A stretch of 27,888 bases of DNA from a virus (IMGVR_UViG_3300033153_007207:1-27888), one strand, 5' to 3'. Shown: positions 1 to 9,519, counted from the stretch's first letter. Numbers and translations are program-made. Notes: generated from the sequence alone by a model not told the origin.

Positions 1-581
1 CCCTTGTTTTTATCTTCTATAGGCACGATATGTGTCTCCTTTTTTTCTGTGGATATGTTTTCTTCCACATTTATTTTAAATGAATCTTTAAATTCATCAT
101 ACGATTTTTCATTATCAAATGATTTAGCAACTGAAAATAATGAATCTGCATTCATTGGTACACTTACAGCTGAAATCTCATGTAGTTCTAAGTCTTTTAT
201 TACAAATATATCTGTTTCACTATCATAATCTGCATCTTTAACTCTGAAACCTACAGAAAATGCTGTGATTATTCCAGACTTAATTAATTCATATACATTA
301 CCTGCTGACTTTGAAATAGTAGCAGTTATATGTAGTCCTTTATTATTAATACCATAATCTACCATTTTACCAATTGGTTGACTGTGATCATGAAAAGCTA
401 GAATTACAGGGTTCTTAAGATAATTATCTAGTCCGCCTTTTGTCCATGCTGATTCAACTATCACATCTCCGGCTCTGTCTTTATCCGTAGTGTTGGCAAA
501 TCCTTCAATTATAATATCCTCGCCTTCTTCTCCGCCTTTGGTTTTAAAGTTAGCAAGTAATTCAAATTGTTTATTACTCAT
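1..581 (-). CDS. HK97-type prohead protease (partial, possibly fused to capsid protein)
   Basis: The reading frame starts with ATG at 581 and is still open at the left edge, giving at least 193 residues. It resembles the S78/U35 prohead proteases that mature HK97-type capsids by cutting scaffold and capsid N-termini. Candidate catalytic residues are His64 or His66 in LAFHDHSQPIG and Ser109 in AFSVGF, followed by the typical ELHEISAVSVPMNADS stretch at about 132-147. It starts 3 bases after the portal stop, which is the normal portal-protease-capsid order. The protease domain should end near residue 155, so the continued frame suggests a C-terminal scaffold or a protease-capsid fusion. Family assignment is firm; what lies beyond the edge is unknown. 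Confidence 0.88.
   Translation of the reverse strand, partial: MSNKQFELLANFKTKGGEEGEDIIIEGFANTTDKDRAGDVIVESAWTKGGLDNYLKNPVILAFHDHSQPIGKMVDYGINNKGLHITATISKSAGNVYELIKSGIITAFSVGFRVKDADYDSETDIFVIKDLELHEISAVSVPMNADSLFSVAKSFDNEKSYDEFKDSFKINVEENISTEKKETHIVPIEDKNK
24..42 (-). promoter_or_regulatory. Possible internal ribosome binding site and GTG start inside the protease frame
   Basis: On the minus strand an AAAGGAG sequence (36-42) lies 9 bases before an in-frame GTG (24-26, codon 186 of the protease frame). This could start a separate capsid or scaffold polypeptide from the same frame. It is better than chance but unproven because the downstream sequence is outside the window. Confidence 0.4.
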
Positions 582-584
582 ATA

Positions 585-1778
585 TTATTCCTCTTTGGGT
601 TTTGGTGGTTTACCACCTTGTGCCGCATCTTGTGCTGAACCTGCAACATTAGCCGGTAAAACAATATCATCTGCGAATTCATGGTTTTCAAGTTTTTCTT
701 TACGTAATTCTTCACGTGATTCGTTACGCGTAAAGATTCCTGCGTTAACTAAAGATGTATGATAATTAGCTAATTCTTTTAATTCAGGTCTTAGTGCAAG
801 CACATCCTGAGTTACTGGTTTCATATCATAACCAAAGTAAAATTCTAAAGCTTGGACAAGCTTATCCATTAATGGTAATACTGTAGCTACATAAAACATT
901 CTAATATTAGGGCTTATGTTAGCGTTATTACCTGAATCTAGTAACATAGGTGGAACACCTAGTGCTTTTAGTATTTTTGATTCTTGAGTTATAATACTTT
1001 CATTAAAGTCTAATTCAGTAAAGTTATATTTAGAAAGAGATTCTAATTTGAAATCTCCATCGATAATCATAGGCTTTTTACCACCCGCTTTAGCGTTGTA
1101 TCTAGCCATCCATTGATTAATAATTCTTGTTTTTACTCTATCAGATAGAGGGTTGGGTGTAGTCATAACTAGACCCGGGATTGCTGAATTGTCAAAAAAG
1201 TTTTGTTGATATTCTTGCATTGTGAGTAATAATTCCATACTCTTAATTGCAGCATCCATTCTAGAGGTTCCTGTGTAAATTGATTTACTTGCATTCTCTC
1301 TAATGTGTATTACTTCGTTTGGTTTATAGTGAATATCTCCATATATATATTCTTTAATATAAGTCTTCTTATCTGCGATGATTTCGACTTTTAGTGCAGG
1401 TAGGTGGTATAAATGCGCACCATCCCAATATATAAATGCGTCTCCCTCAAGTATTAAATCAATAAATATATTACGTTTAAATACATCAGCGTTGTAGTAC
1501 GGATTAGGTCTAAAGTTTAGTAAAGAATCAATTTTCTTTTTTCTAATGCGGTTAGGGGTATTAGAATATTCTAATATCTCACCTACATCTAACTTCATAC
1601 CGGCCGTTGAGTCAACTAATAAGTTAACTCCTCTATTAACAACTTCTAACTTTTCATAAGCATCTTGATTTGTATAATATTTCGCAGCCGGACTATGAGT
1701 TTCCCCATAGTCCTGTACGATTTCTTCTTGAGCGGGATTTAACTTTTCACGAAAACCTAATTTCTCTAAAAAGTTCAT
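585..1778 (-). CDS. Phage portal protein (HK97 family)
   Basis: The 397-residue protein has the length and layout of HK97-type portals, the dodecameric ring at the capsid vertex through which DNA is packaged and to which the connector binds. Recognisable portions are the N-terminal start MNFLEKLGF, the DLILEGDAFIYWDG stretch, the NEVIHIRENA segment, the QEYQQNFFDNSAIPGLVM helix region and KALGVPPMLLDSG. The C-terminus is rich in K, P and E. The start has AAGGA 7 bases upstream. It sits directly before the prohead protease, as expected for a head operon. The large terminase is separated from it by structural genes, which is less usual. Confidence 0.92.
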   Translation of the reverse strand: MNFLEKLGFREKLNPAQEEIVQDYGETHSPAAKYYTNQDAYEKLEVVNRGVNLLVDSTAGMKLDVGEILEYSNTPNRIRKKKIDSLLNFRPNPYYNADVFKRNIFIDLILEGDAFIYWDGAHLYHLPALKVEIIADKKTYIKEYIYGDIHYKPNEVIHIRENASKSIYTGTSRMDAAIKSMELLLTMQEYQQNFFDNSAIPGLVMTTPNPLSDRVKTRIINQWMARYNAKAGGKKPMIIDGDFKLESLSKYNFTELDFNESIITQESKILKALGVPPMLLDSGNNANISPNIRMFYVATVLPLMDKLVQALEFYFGYDMKPVTQDVLALRPELKELANYHTSLVNAGIFTRNESREELRKEKLENHEFADDIVLPANVAGSAQDAAQGGKPPKPKEE

Positions 1779-1787
1779 GTGTTATCC

Positions 1788-1979
1788 TTATGTTAAGTCT
1801 GCTGTATCAAATATAGCAATGTAACCTAGGTGGGTTCCTGCTTCATCATAAACTGGAATTGTTCCTACTGCTGCTGGTACAGTAATATCTGCAGTTAGCC
1901 CTGTTGTTGCTTCTACTGATACTCTATCTTTAAGCACTAATAGTTTTGCTTTACTCTTTGATTGTTTTGATCCTGACAT
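1788..1979 (-). CDS. Small hypothetical head-operon protein
   Basis: This 63-residue protein has a lysine-rich N-terminus (MSGSKQSKSKAKLLVLKD) followed by a short, probably beta-rich region with PVYDEAGTHLGYIAIFD. I do not recognise a family. Its position between the 173-residue structural-type protein and portal, in the same transcript, suggests a minor virion or head-assembly role. The beta-rich part could be a small decoration or stabilising domain, but nothing in the sequence proves it. Confidence 0.7.
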   Translation of the reverse strand: MSGSKQSKSKAKLLVLKDRVSVEATTGLTADITVPAAVGTIPVYDEAGTHLGYIAIFDTADLT

Positions 1980-2027
1980 GTTGTTCTCTCCAATACCTAA
2001 AAGGTATTTATATTATTATATAACTTT

Positions 2028-2549
2028 TTATTTTAAACCCATAAATTGAGCAAAAGTTAATAGTTTTTTACCCACCATCTCGCCAAAACTACCTAAAGTA
2101 GTATTTTCTATTAATGGTTTATTCCATACCTCATTAGCTATATCAGTTATATCCTGATCAGTTACTCCAGAGCCTGAAATTACAGTCTGAAGACCCGCTG
2201 AGTTTGTTGGTATTACTTGTACTTGATTTTGTACTAAAATATTATTTTGTACATCAAATATATTATTGTTAGAACCTACTAATCTCACAGAATATGCTCC
2301 ATTTTCAAACTCTACAGAGTATCCGTTTATAATTTCAATAGTTCTAGCAAAAGTTACTCCCGCTACTGTAACCTCTGTGTTATGTATGTGAGTTCTTACA
2401 AAAGCCATACCATTTGAGCTTGCTTCTATAGCCTTTAATTCCATTCTAAAAGTGTTAGTATCGAGCTCATAAAGAGTACCTGTAACTAAAGTTAGATCTG
2501 CCTTAGGGACGAGTATTATTTTAGTTAACGGATCGATACTAATAGCCAT
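2028..2549 (-). CDS. Conserved phage structural-type protein of unknown function
   Basis: This 173-residue protein opens with MAISIDPLTKIILVPKADL and contains THIHNTEVTVAGVTFART and IINGYSVEFENGAYSVRLVG. I recall this pattern from many uncharacterised phage virion proteins, often encoded near LamG-type or baseplate genes; that is recall, not a search. The body looks beta-rich, and the C-terminal 40 residues (VTDQDITDIANEVWNKPL onward) look helical. The start shares one base with the stop of the 66-residue gene (TAATG), so translation is probably coupled. The function is unknown. Confidence 0.8.
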   Translation of the reverse strand: MAISIDPLTKIILVPKADLTLVTGTLYELDTNTFRMELKAIEASSNGMAFVRTHIHNTEVTVAGVTFARTIEIINGYSVEFENGAYSVRLVGSNNNIFDVQNNILVQNQVQVIPTNSAGLQTVISGSGVTDQDITDIANEVWNKPLIENTTLGSFGEMVGKKLLTFAQFMGLK

Positions 2550-2749
2550 TAGCTAATTGCTCCTCCGGAATACAATTTTACTTGTAATACTCCTATTTGT
2601 TCTGCTAAAGAACGTATATCTTGCTTAAGTGCTAAGACTTCGGCATCTTTGTGTTTTAATTTTTCGGTTATTTCTTTGATCATAGCTCGACTTTCTTCCA
2701 TGTAAGTCTTTATTGCTATAATGTTTCTTTCTGTGATTTCATCCGTCAT
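2549..2749 (-). CDS. Small coiled-coil protein
   Basis: This 66-residue, strongly charged, almost entirely helical protein has heptad-like spacing across about residues 10-58 (ITEKLKHKDAEVLALKQDIR and SLAEQIGVLQVKL). It has no membrane segment. It is coupled to the downstream 173-residue gene by a TAATG overlap and follows the 984-residue LamG protein by 2 bases. A role as a trimerisation or assembly chaperone for the neighbouring fibre-like proteins is possible, but that is inference from position and coiled-coil character. Confidence 0.75.
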   Translation of the reverse strand: MTDEITERNIIAIKTYMEESRAMIKEITEKLKHKDAEVLALKQDIRSLAEQIGVLQVKLYSGGAIS

Positions 2750-2751
2750 AA

Positions 2752-5706
2752 TTATTCGTCCATTATCATAAAAGCGGTTAGTTCTAGCCCATCACTTGTT
2801 ATTGTGCCTGTTATAGGGGTGTTTACAAAATAAATACTAGAAGACGATTTTCTAACTAGTCCTGTAACAGGTTGATCGGCAGTATATCTATGGTTTGTAG
2901 TTATCTTACCATTAACATCTGTTAGTCCTGTTAGAATAGTAGTTCCCTCTGCTAAATCACCACCAGCGTCTGCTAGTAATAATACTCTAGCATTTTGTAT
3001 ATCTGTTCCACTAAAGTCTTTTGTGTATATAGTAACAGCAGGTGCATTTATTATAGTTATTGAACCGTTATATGGAGTACCAAGTTTATCAGTATCTAAA
3101 GCTGTTCCATTCTCCGTAACTAGTGTTAAGGTGTGTATTCCCATATATCTAATCTGTAAGGATACTCTATCTTCAAAAGTTATATTATCTAAAGTTAACT
3201 CGAAGTCTACGTCACTACATGCCCCTATTTCTATTGAACACGGCCAATCCATAAATAATGTATCGGATAGCGCATCTACAGAAGTTTGCATATTTGCTTC
3301 AGTATCAGTTGATACTGTTTCTTCTGCTACTGCACCTTTTTCAAATAAGGTTACCCGTATATCATCAGCTTCATCAAGTGTAGTATCTGACCAGCTATAC
3401 CAATGTGCATAGTTACAAGAAGTTGGTGATACGAAAGCAATCGTTGTAGCATCCACTCCTCTATCATCCCCTACTTTTAGTGATTCTGTTCCTTCATGAC
3501 CCCACGTAATATTACCTGAGTGTGAGTCAAGTTGTGTAGTTTCCCAAGGGTTTCCGTTTGTACGTGACTGTAAAACGCCATCTACAAATAGTTTACATAT
3601 ACCACTATCATATGCCGAAGCATGAAATTTTAATAGAAAATGATAAGGTCTATTTGGGGTTAATGGCTTATCAACATATGTTTGTACATAGTCATCAGCA
3701 GCATTTGCAATCTGAAACATGGCATTATTACCAAACCCATTCAGGAGAGCCATGTTGTTAACTTGAGCGCCTTCTTCATATATAACAGAAAGTGTCTGTG
3801 AAACAGAATCTAACTGTATCCAACCACCTATATACCTTCTTGCTAATGCAGAGGTATTCATATCTGATTGATCAACTGGACTAATATAGTCATCTATATT
3901 ATCAAGTTGTAGAGAATGGCTATCGCCTTTAACTATTTTTCGATCTGTAGAGAAGGTTGGTGTACCCCCACTAACAGCATCTGCTGTTGCTGTTGCAATT
4001 TCATCATCATAAGAGTTTTGAAACATCCAATAATGGTCTGCTGATAAACTCATACCTTCTACCGCTTCTTGATACGTTTCAGGTGGGTTACCAACGATAA
4101 CTTGTATATAAGCTAAACTTGCACCATCCGTTGTAACAAATAAATAACATTTAGTATCTGCTAGAACTCCAGCTGTAGTATCAAACTGGATTGAAGTATC
4201 AGACCAGCTATCTATTGATTGTGTTATTTTAGTACCTGTATAGTTAGAATTTTCTACCAACTCTACTTTTCCTGTCCCTTGTGCTGCCTCAAAGAAGGCA
4301 CCTGTTACTACTACATTAGTTTGCGCATTAGTTATAGCATCATCAGTATCTACATCATATACACTAGCTGGAAAAGCATAACTATAATCCCAGATAGATT
4401 CAAGAGATAGTATAGAAAACTGACCAGAGTCATTTGTCATAGTACCTGTAGCTTCTAAAGGCTCTGTTTTAACCTCTATAGACGTTCCAGACGCTACAAG
4501 AGGTATAATACTAGCTACTGTAACAGAAACACCATCTGAAGATGTATTCCTGTGGTATACACTTCCTGAAGCATGATCTACGTCATTACCATCATTAACA
4601 AAAGTTAATCTTGGTATTGACCGTTGTGGGGCATCTGCATCATCATTAGAAACTGTAGCAAAAGCTAAAAGATGATCATGTTGATCAACCTCTACATTTG
4701 AATTCCCATTAGTATATGTGAATGACCCTGTATCTATATGTGGTTGTGTATCCCATGAAAAAACACTTGGAGCGTTAAAGTCACCAGTTGTAGCTTCTAC
4801 AATACATTCGTCACCTGCTGATGGAATTTGCCAAAATTGTAAAGATAAAGTACCTGCTACAATAGTACCAGGCCATGAAGTAATAGAACCATATCTTGCG
4901 GTTATTACATCACTTGCAGAAACATCAATTATACCAATCCATGTTAGAGCACCATCATCACAATTTTCATCTGCGTCTCCCCTCGAATAAGTATAAGAAG
5001 AGGAACCAGCTATTTTAGTTGTGCCTATTTCTAAATGCGCGTAACAATCTTCACGACCAGTACCCGTTTGATGTACTTGCATACTGTACATAGCTAAGTA
5101 TCGGCCTGCATTTGAAATAGTTACTGCGTTTCCTGTTCTTGAAAACCCAGTATCTTGTTGATCATTAGTATTTAAAACTATATCTACTTCTGTGTTACCA
5201 GATAGTGTTTGAGATGATGAATTAGAGTAAAATCCGTAATTATCTGTAGAATCTAATTCTAAGATAGTAACACCGCCAAATCCACCTACTCTGTGTACTC
5301 CAGTCGCATCCTGCGAAGTATCTGTTCTATAAAAATAAATGAAAACATCAGTATTATCCGAAGTTACATCTAATATCATTTGACCTGATACAGTACATTC
5401 TTGACCAATACCCGTAGACTTTCTTATATAGTCTTGTCCATATCCACCTACTGCGCCGACACCATCAACATGGATTTCTCCTTGTATTTCAATACGTTCA
5501 TTATTTGTAGTACTATCGGATATAAAATATTCCGAATACATTATCAAATAAATACCAGTATCTAATTGTAGGTTAGGGCTAGAGTAATTAACTATAGAAC
5601 CCTCGTCATAAACGAGAGTATCCCATACAGCGGATATGTTTCCTACGTCACCTATGATAGATGCATCAGAAGCATTTTTTCTTATATAAAAATTACCCGC
5701 GGCCAT
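2752..5706 (-). CDS. Large multidomain fibre-like protein with LamG domain
   Basis: This 984-residue protein is probably exposed on the virion. Residues 1-440 appear to hold three related beta-sandwich units with a C1q/TNF-like pattern, each with a motif such as LDTGIYLIMYSEYF or SNAGRYLAMYSMQV. Residues 455-540 resemble an IPT/TIG-like Ig fold. Residues about 550-790 are a LamG (concanavalin-like) domain with RPYHFLLKFH and KLFVDGVLQS. Residues 800-984 form a C-terminal module also found in the next gene upstream. Residues from about 550 to the end align with the whole 424-residue neighbour. It likely binds host-surface glycans. It starts one base after its paralogue's stop codon. Confidence 0.82.
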   Translation of the reverse strand: MAAGNFYIRKNASDASIIGDVGNISAVWDTLVYDEGSIVNYSSPNLQLDTGIYLIMYSEYFISDSTTNNERIEIQGEIHVDGVGAVGGYGQDYIRKSTGIGQECTVSGQMILDVTSDNTDVFIYFYRTDTSQDATGVHRVGGFGGVTILELDSTDNYGFYSNSSSQTLSGNTEVDIVLNTNDQQDTGFSRTGNAVTISNAGRYLAMYSMQVHQTGTGREDCYAHLEIGTTKIAGSSSYTYSRGDADENCDDGALTWIGIIDVSASDVITARYGSITSWPGTIVAGTLSLQFWQIPSAGDECIVEATTGDFNAPSVFSWDTQPHIDTGSFTYTNGNSNVEVDQHDHLLAFATVSNDDADAPQRSIPRLTFVNDGNDVDHASGSVYHRNTSSDGVSVTVASIIPLVASGTSIEVKTEPLEATGTMTNDSGQFSILSLESIWDYSYAFPASVYDVDTDDAITNAQTNVVVTGAFFEAAQGTGKVELVENSNYTGTKITQSIDSWSDTSIQFDTTAGVLADTKCYLFVTTDGASLAYIQVIVGNPPETYQEAVEGMSLSADHYWMFQNSYDDEIATATADAVSGGTPTFSTDRKIVKGDSHSLQLDNIDDYISPVDQSDMNTSALARRYIGGWIQLDSVSQTLSVIYEEGAQVNNMALLNGFGNNAMFQIANAADDYVQTYVDKPLTPNRPYHFLLKFHASAYDSGICKLFVDGVLQSRTNGNPWETTQLDSHSGNITWGHEGTESLKVGDDRGVDATTIAFVSPTSCNYAHWYSWSDTTLDEADDIRVTLFEKGAVAEETVSTDTEANMQTSVDALSDTLFMDWPCSIEIGACSDVDFELTLDNITFEDRVSLQIRYMGIHTLTLVTENGTALDTDKLGTPYNGSITIINAPAVTIYTKDFSGTDIQNARVLLLADAGGDLAEGTTILTGLTDVNGKITTNHRYTADQPVTGLVRKSSSSIYFVNTPITGTITSDGLELTAFMIMDE

Positions 5707-6981
5707 TTAAGAATCTCCTACCATCAATACCGTTATATCTAATCCATTAATAGTTATAGTACCTGAAAGTAATGAGCTTTTATAAAATGGAGTACCTCCC
5801 ATTCTTACTCTAGAGGAACTTGAAATTACGTCATCAGTAACATAGTTATATGTACCAGATAGTACGCCACTTGCATTTGTTAAGTTACCTAATATAGTGT
5901 TGTCTCCACTATCTAATAGTTGCACTCTAGCATTTTCTATGGGTAGCCCCGTTGTTGCATCTTTGCATGTAACGGAAACTGTAACTTCTGTTGAAAATAT
6001 AATCGTACCGCCATTAGGGGTAGATCCTATTGAAGCATCCGCTCCATTAGTATTAATTATTGTTAGTGTACCAGTCCCCATATACTGTATATGAATAGAA
6101 GATAATGCATCAAACGTTCTATTATCTAGTGTTAATGCTAAGTCCCCGTCACCGGTAACTGCTTCTATTCTTATATCTAGGGGTACGTTAGTACCTGCTG
6201 TATCTGCTTCTGCATCAATTGATGTTTGCATAGCTGATTCAGTGCCAGAAGATATTGTATTATCAGGTAATGCACCTTTTTCAAATAACTCTTCTCTTAC
6301 TTCTGTGTCTGTTAGTACAGCGCTAGCTCCATCAAAGAAAGCCCATTGGCTATATTGTCCATTAATAGGAGCAATTAATATTACAGCAGTTCCACCTACA
6401 GCTACCGTACCTGCAGGAGCCCCAAACTCGCCTACTGATCTAGCAGTTAAGGTAGTTGCACCTGGTTGTCTATTAGTAGGCTCTGCATTTAGTTGTTCTA
6501 CACCATCAAGGTAAGCTCTAAACTCATTGCCATAACCACTACCTTCAAATACTGCACATAAATGGTAGGGTCTGTCTACAGTTAGCGCAACGTCTCCAAA
6601 TACTTGTAAGGTAAAGGAAGAACTATCTACTTCGAAAACTAGATAGTTTCCCCAACCTAAAACAAATCTAAAAGCTTGAGTTGCATCCCCCTCACCATAT
6701 ATGTTCTTAGGTGGGTTTTGTATAGCAGTTGGTGTAAACCAACCGCACACAGCCTTCCTATCTTGTGCTGCACTATTAATAGTAGCTATAGTAGGTAACG
6801 AAATACCATCTGTAATAGAAGCTGTTACGTAGGAGTTAGATGTATCTTCACATATTTGGGAACCGGTAAAAAGACCTCCGGAATTAGTACCGTTATTTGT
6901 TCCAACTGAATCATCAGCATTTGCACTAAGAATATATCTGTGTGCATTGCCTAAAGCATCAATATCGTCCCCATATGCCAT
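5707..6981 (-). CDS. LamG-domain structural protein, paralogue of the adjacent 984-residue protein
   Basis: The 424 residues comprise an N-terminal LamG-like domain (about 1-215, with DRPYHLCAVFEGSGYGNEFR and AYLDGVEQ) and a C-terminal module (about 235-424). The junction LFEKGALPDNTISSGTESAM matches LFEKGAVAEETVSTDTEANM in the neighbour, and the C-terminal IHIQYMGTGTLTI matches LQIRYMGIHTLTL. The gene pair therefore arose by duplication, with the 984-residue copy gaining N-terminal domains or this one losing them. It is probably a glycan-binding virion protein. The start follows the 573-residue gene by about 20 bases. Confidence 0.82.
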   Translation of the reverse strand: MAYGDDIDALGNAHRYILSANADDSVGTNNGTNSGGLFTGSQICEDTSNSYVTASITDGISLPTIATINSAAQDRKAVCGWFTPTAIQNPPKNIYGEGDATQAFRFVLGWGNYLVFEVDSSSFTLQVFGDVALTVDRPYHLCAVFEGSGYGNEFRAYLDGVEQLNAEPTNRQPGATTLTARSVGEFGAPAGTVAVGGTAVILIAPINGQYSQWAFFDGASAVLTDTEVREELFEKGALPDNTISSGTESAMQTSIDAEADTAGTNVPLDIRIEAVTGDGDLALTLDNRTFDALSSIHIQYMGTGTLTIINTNGADASIGSTPNGGTIIFSTEVTVSVTCKDATTGLPIENARVQLLDSGDNTILGNLTNASGVLSGTYNYVTDDVISSSSRVRMGGTPFYKSSLLSGTITINGLDITVLMVGDS

Positions 6982-7001
6982 TTTATACCTCTATTTTTAT
7001 A

Positions 7002-8723
7002 TTAAGTATCTGAAGTTCTAATAGCCGTAATAGTAGTATTAGAGCCCGAGAATGAAGCTGACGATATAAATTGTTTAATAGGAGAAGCTCCACCGTCACG
7101 AACAATTACAACAAGATCTTGATCAGATGAATGTACCGCTGTATAAGACTCTGTTGTAGAGCCAGCTAATACGTCTATATAAGCAACATATACATTGTTA
7201 GATATTGCCGCTTCATCTCCGGAGAATGTAGTACTATCTATAGCAAATACAGATCCCGCATAAGAATTATAAGTTATTTCTCTATAACGACCGTCATCCA
7301 TTTGAATTCGTATATCACCAGAACTTGGTGTACCTACTGGAATTGTTCCAACATCTACAGCTGTTTCTGTTCCCGAAGTTAAAGCAACATCTAGAGACAT
7401 TTGATCTACTTCAATAGCAGGGTTACCCTCACTATCCGTAGATACTCCATCCCATGGTGCTACTAGAACTCTATCTTCTGTACTTATTAAGCCAGCTACA
7501 GAGAATGTAACATTATTAGGAGGAGTAACTTGAGCGTTATCTAAATCGAACACTTTATCCGAAGCAGTTAAATCATTAGTTTCTAATCCTATACCGTATG
7601 CGCCAATTAAGGCTGAACCTGTTGACGCTCCAATAAATGGTGTTGAAATAAGTGATGAACGATCAGTAACTGTTATGTTAACTTCATTATCTGCACTTGA
7701 ACTTCCACCAGTGATAGTATCATTGTTAGAAGGTGCTACACCCGTTAATAGCTGTATCCACATTTTACTAGAAGAGGTAGCGGCAATATTATCAATAGCT
7801 AGCATCTGACCAGTACCACCAGTCCAAGATACTGCTTCAAAAGGATCCCAAGTACCAGACCCACCATCTAATTCTATCTCATGAGTAATACCTCTGAATA
7901 ATTCACCATTTATACCGTATATTGTAGATACTGAACCATCACGTGTTAACCACTTCATGCGTTCGTAAAAATCATTTATTGTACGAGTACCTATATCAGC
8001 GTTCCACTCAGAGTAGTAATACTCATCTACTGCATTACCATTAACATCAATAGCAGCATACCCTTCAGTTGCATTATCAATTGTACTCCAACCAGATACA
8101 GTACCTTCTGCAGTTCCGTTATTAAGGTCAGAAGCATCTGAAAGAGCTAATACGTTGTTACCGCGAGAAGACCCGTTAATTGAGAATTCTGAGTATGTAT
8201 TACCAAATGTACGGCAAGTACCTAGTACTCTACGTCCGTCCGTATCAGCACCACCAGTTCTAACTTTAAGCATAAATCTATGAGATATACCCGCAGCCGC
8301 GTCTTCGTTTAATCCATTAGAGGATCCATCATCATTCCACCAGTCATCTGCGAGTACTGCACCATCTTGGATAATCTGAATATTTATTCCTGAATTACCG
8401 AAGTTTACAATACCATCGTAGATTTCATCACCAGAGCTCTGAATGATGGAACCATCATATAAGTGTTCTGCTGCAGTGTCGTCTATGTTGTATGTACCTA
8501 GTAGTGTTATAATGTTGTCAGTTGAACGACTAGAAGGTAGTTCATCTGTAATATCTAATTCATCGTCACCAGTAGAACTAGCGTCATCCGCTAAGTCTTG
8601 TAACCATCTGTGAAACTCAATTACTGTAGCATATGTAGGGGACCCACCTGTGTGGTCATTACCTATATAACGAATATCTCCAGTTGATCTAGTAACTGTC
8701 CAATGTGTAGCATCAATAGCCAT
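7002..8723 (-). CDS. Conserved phage virion protein, beta-rich, unknown function
   Basis: This 573-residue protein starts MAIDATHWTVTRSTGDIRYI and contains TYATVIEFHRWLQDLADDA and EYYYSEWNADIGTRTINDFY. I recall a family with this N-terminus in phage structural operons, without known function. It is Asp/Ser/Gly/Thr-rich and beta-rich, with no membrane segment or enzyme motif. Its C-terminal 120 residues (from about 450) are repetitive in composition. Position between the 138-residue gene and the LamG pair suggests a virion appendage or tail-associated protein. Confidence 0.8.
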   Translation of the reverse strand: MAIDATHWTVTRSTGDIRYIGNDHTGGSPTYATVIEFHRWLQDLADDASSTGDDELDITDELPSSRSTDNIITLLGTYNIDDTAAEHLYDGSIIQSSGDEIYDGIVNFGNSGINIQIIQDGAVLADDWWNDDGSSNGLNEDAAAGISHRFMLKVRTGGADTDGRRVLGTCRTFGNTYSEFSINGSSRGNNVLALSDASDLNNGTAEGTVSGWSTIDNATEGYAAIDVNGNAVDEYYYSEWNADIGTRTINDFYERMKWLTRDGSVSTIYGINGELFRGITHEIELDGGSGTWDPFEAVSWTGGTGQMLAIDNIAATSSSKMWIQLLTGVAPSNNDTITGGSSSADNEVNITVTDRSSLISTPFIGASTGSALIGAYGIGLETNDLTASDKVFDLDNAQVTPPNNVTFSVAGLISTEDRVLVAPWDGVSTDSEGNPAIEVDQMSLDVALTSGTETAVDVGTIPVGTPSSGDIRIQMDDGRYREITYNSYAGSVFAIDSTTFSGDEAAISNNVYVAYIDVLAGSTTESYTAVHSSDQDLVVIVRDGGASPIKQFISSASFSGSNTTITAIRTSDT

Positions 8724-8738
8724 TTTATGTTTTTCCTC

Positions 8739-9155
8739 TTATGAGTATGTATAAGAAACTCTATTGTCCCATACTTTATCAAAACTAGCATCCCCATTTG
8801 CCCATTCTTCTGTAACATCATTGTCTGATGCTATTGTTAATCTTCTAATTCTCCAAACAGAGCCAGCATCTACTGTGCCAGCTTCCGCTTCCGCTCTATA
8901 TATTATGGTATCATTAGTAGTAAAGTCTACTCGTGTAGCTTGCCCTACTGCAGTACCTAATTCTATAGGAGGTATTTCAACTTCCGTTACAGTAGTTGGT
9001 ATCTTCCAACTATCCCCATACCAAACCCATAGTTCAGAAGTATTAGTTTCGAAAAACTCATCTCCTACATCTTCTAAGGTTAAGACTGGCTTTGTATCTC
9101 CACTTACTCCGGTGAAGCGTCTATTTGTTTTGAACTTCTGTAGTATTACCGTCAT
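8739..9155 (-). CDS. Hypothetical structural-operon protein
   Basis: This 138-residue protein opens MTVILQKFKTNRRFTGVSGD and continues with TKPVLTLEDVGDEFFETNTS and ELWVWYGDSWKIPTT. The aromatic strand ELWVWYGDSW resembles short beta hairpins common in phage decoration or fibre-tip proteins. AAGGA lies 6 bases before the ATG. The first 35 bases overlap the end of the HNH gene in another frame. I do not recognise a named family; a virion role is inferred from context. Confidence 0.75.
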   Translation of the reverse strand: MTVILQKFKTNRRFTGVSGDTKPVLTLEDVGDEFFETNTSELWVWYGDSWKIPTTVTEVEIPPIELGTAVGQATRVDFTTNDTIIYRAEAEAGTVDAGSVWRIRRLTIASDNDVTEEWANGDASFDKVWDNRVSYTYS

Positions 9156-9519
9156 GTTTATCCTTCATACGCTGACACCAGCGTTTCTGTTTTTGAGCTG
9201 TAACTAGTGTTGGTACTTTACCATATATTTTATGCAACCGCTCCATATGGTGAAACTTGCATAAAGTAACTGTTTCAGAGTATATTTCTTTGTAGTGATA
9301 ACCCTTAAAGTCTTCTCTAGCTGCTAGAATATCATCAACGGTATCTATTACTATTGAGTATTTTTTCTTCCACTTTTCCCAAAGTAAAGTCATGGAGTAA
9401 AAGTGATGAAATTGTAATTCTTCTTGTTTGCCACAAATAAAGCATTCTTCCTCTTTCTTATAGGCTGACTTAGATATGTCTCTGACATATTTAATTTCAT
9501 CTCTCTTTAAATCCGCCAT
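9121..9519 (-). CDS. HNH-like zinc-binding endonuclease
   Basis: The 132 residues include an HNH-type pattern: C26-x2-C29 in ECFICGKQ, His38-His39 in ELQFHHFYS, and C87 with His90-His91 in VTLCKFHHMERLHKIYG. Small HNH proteins beside the large terminase assist DNA maturation or packaging in several HK97-like phages, and this gene lies one gene from the terminase. Free-standing homing-type HNH nucleases are the alternative. The C-terminus is basic (QKQKRWCQRMKDKHDG). It overlaps the membrane-protein gene upstream by 23 bases and the next gene downstream by 35 bases, typical of compact phage operons. Confidence 0.8.
   Translation of the reverse strand: MADLKRDEIKYVRDISKSAYKKEEECFICGKQEELQFHHFYSMTLLWEKWKKKYSIVIDTVDDILAAREDFKGYHYKEIYSETVTLCKFHHMERLHKIYGKVPTLVTAQKQKRWCQRMKDKHDGNTTEVQNK

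Noticed and set aside
3023-4990. Rightward reading frames inside the large LamG gene
   Set aside because: They are opposite-strand shadows of a well-supported 984-residue gene, with no ribosome binding sites or family resemblance.
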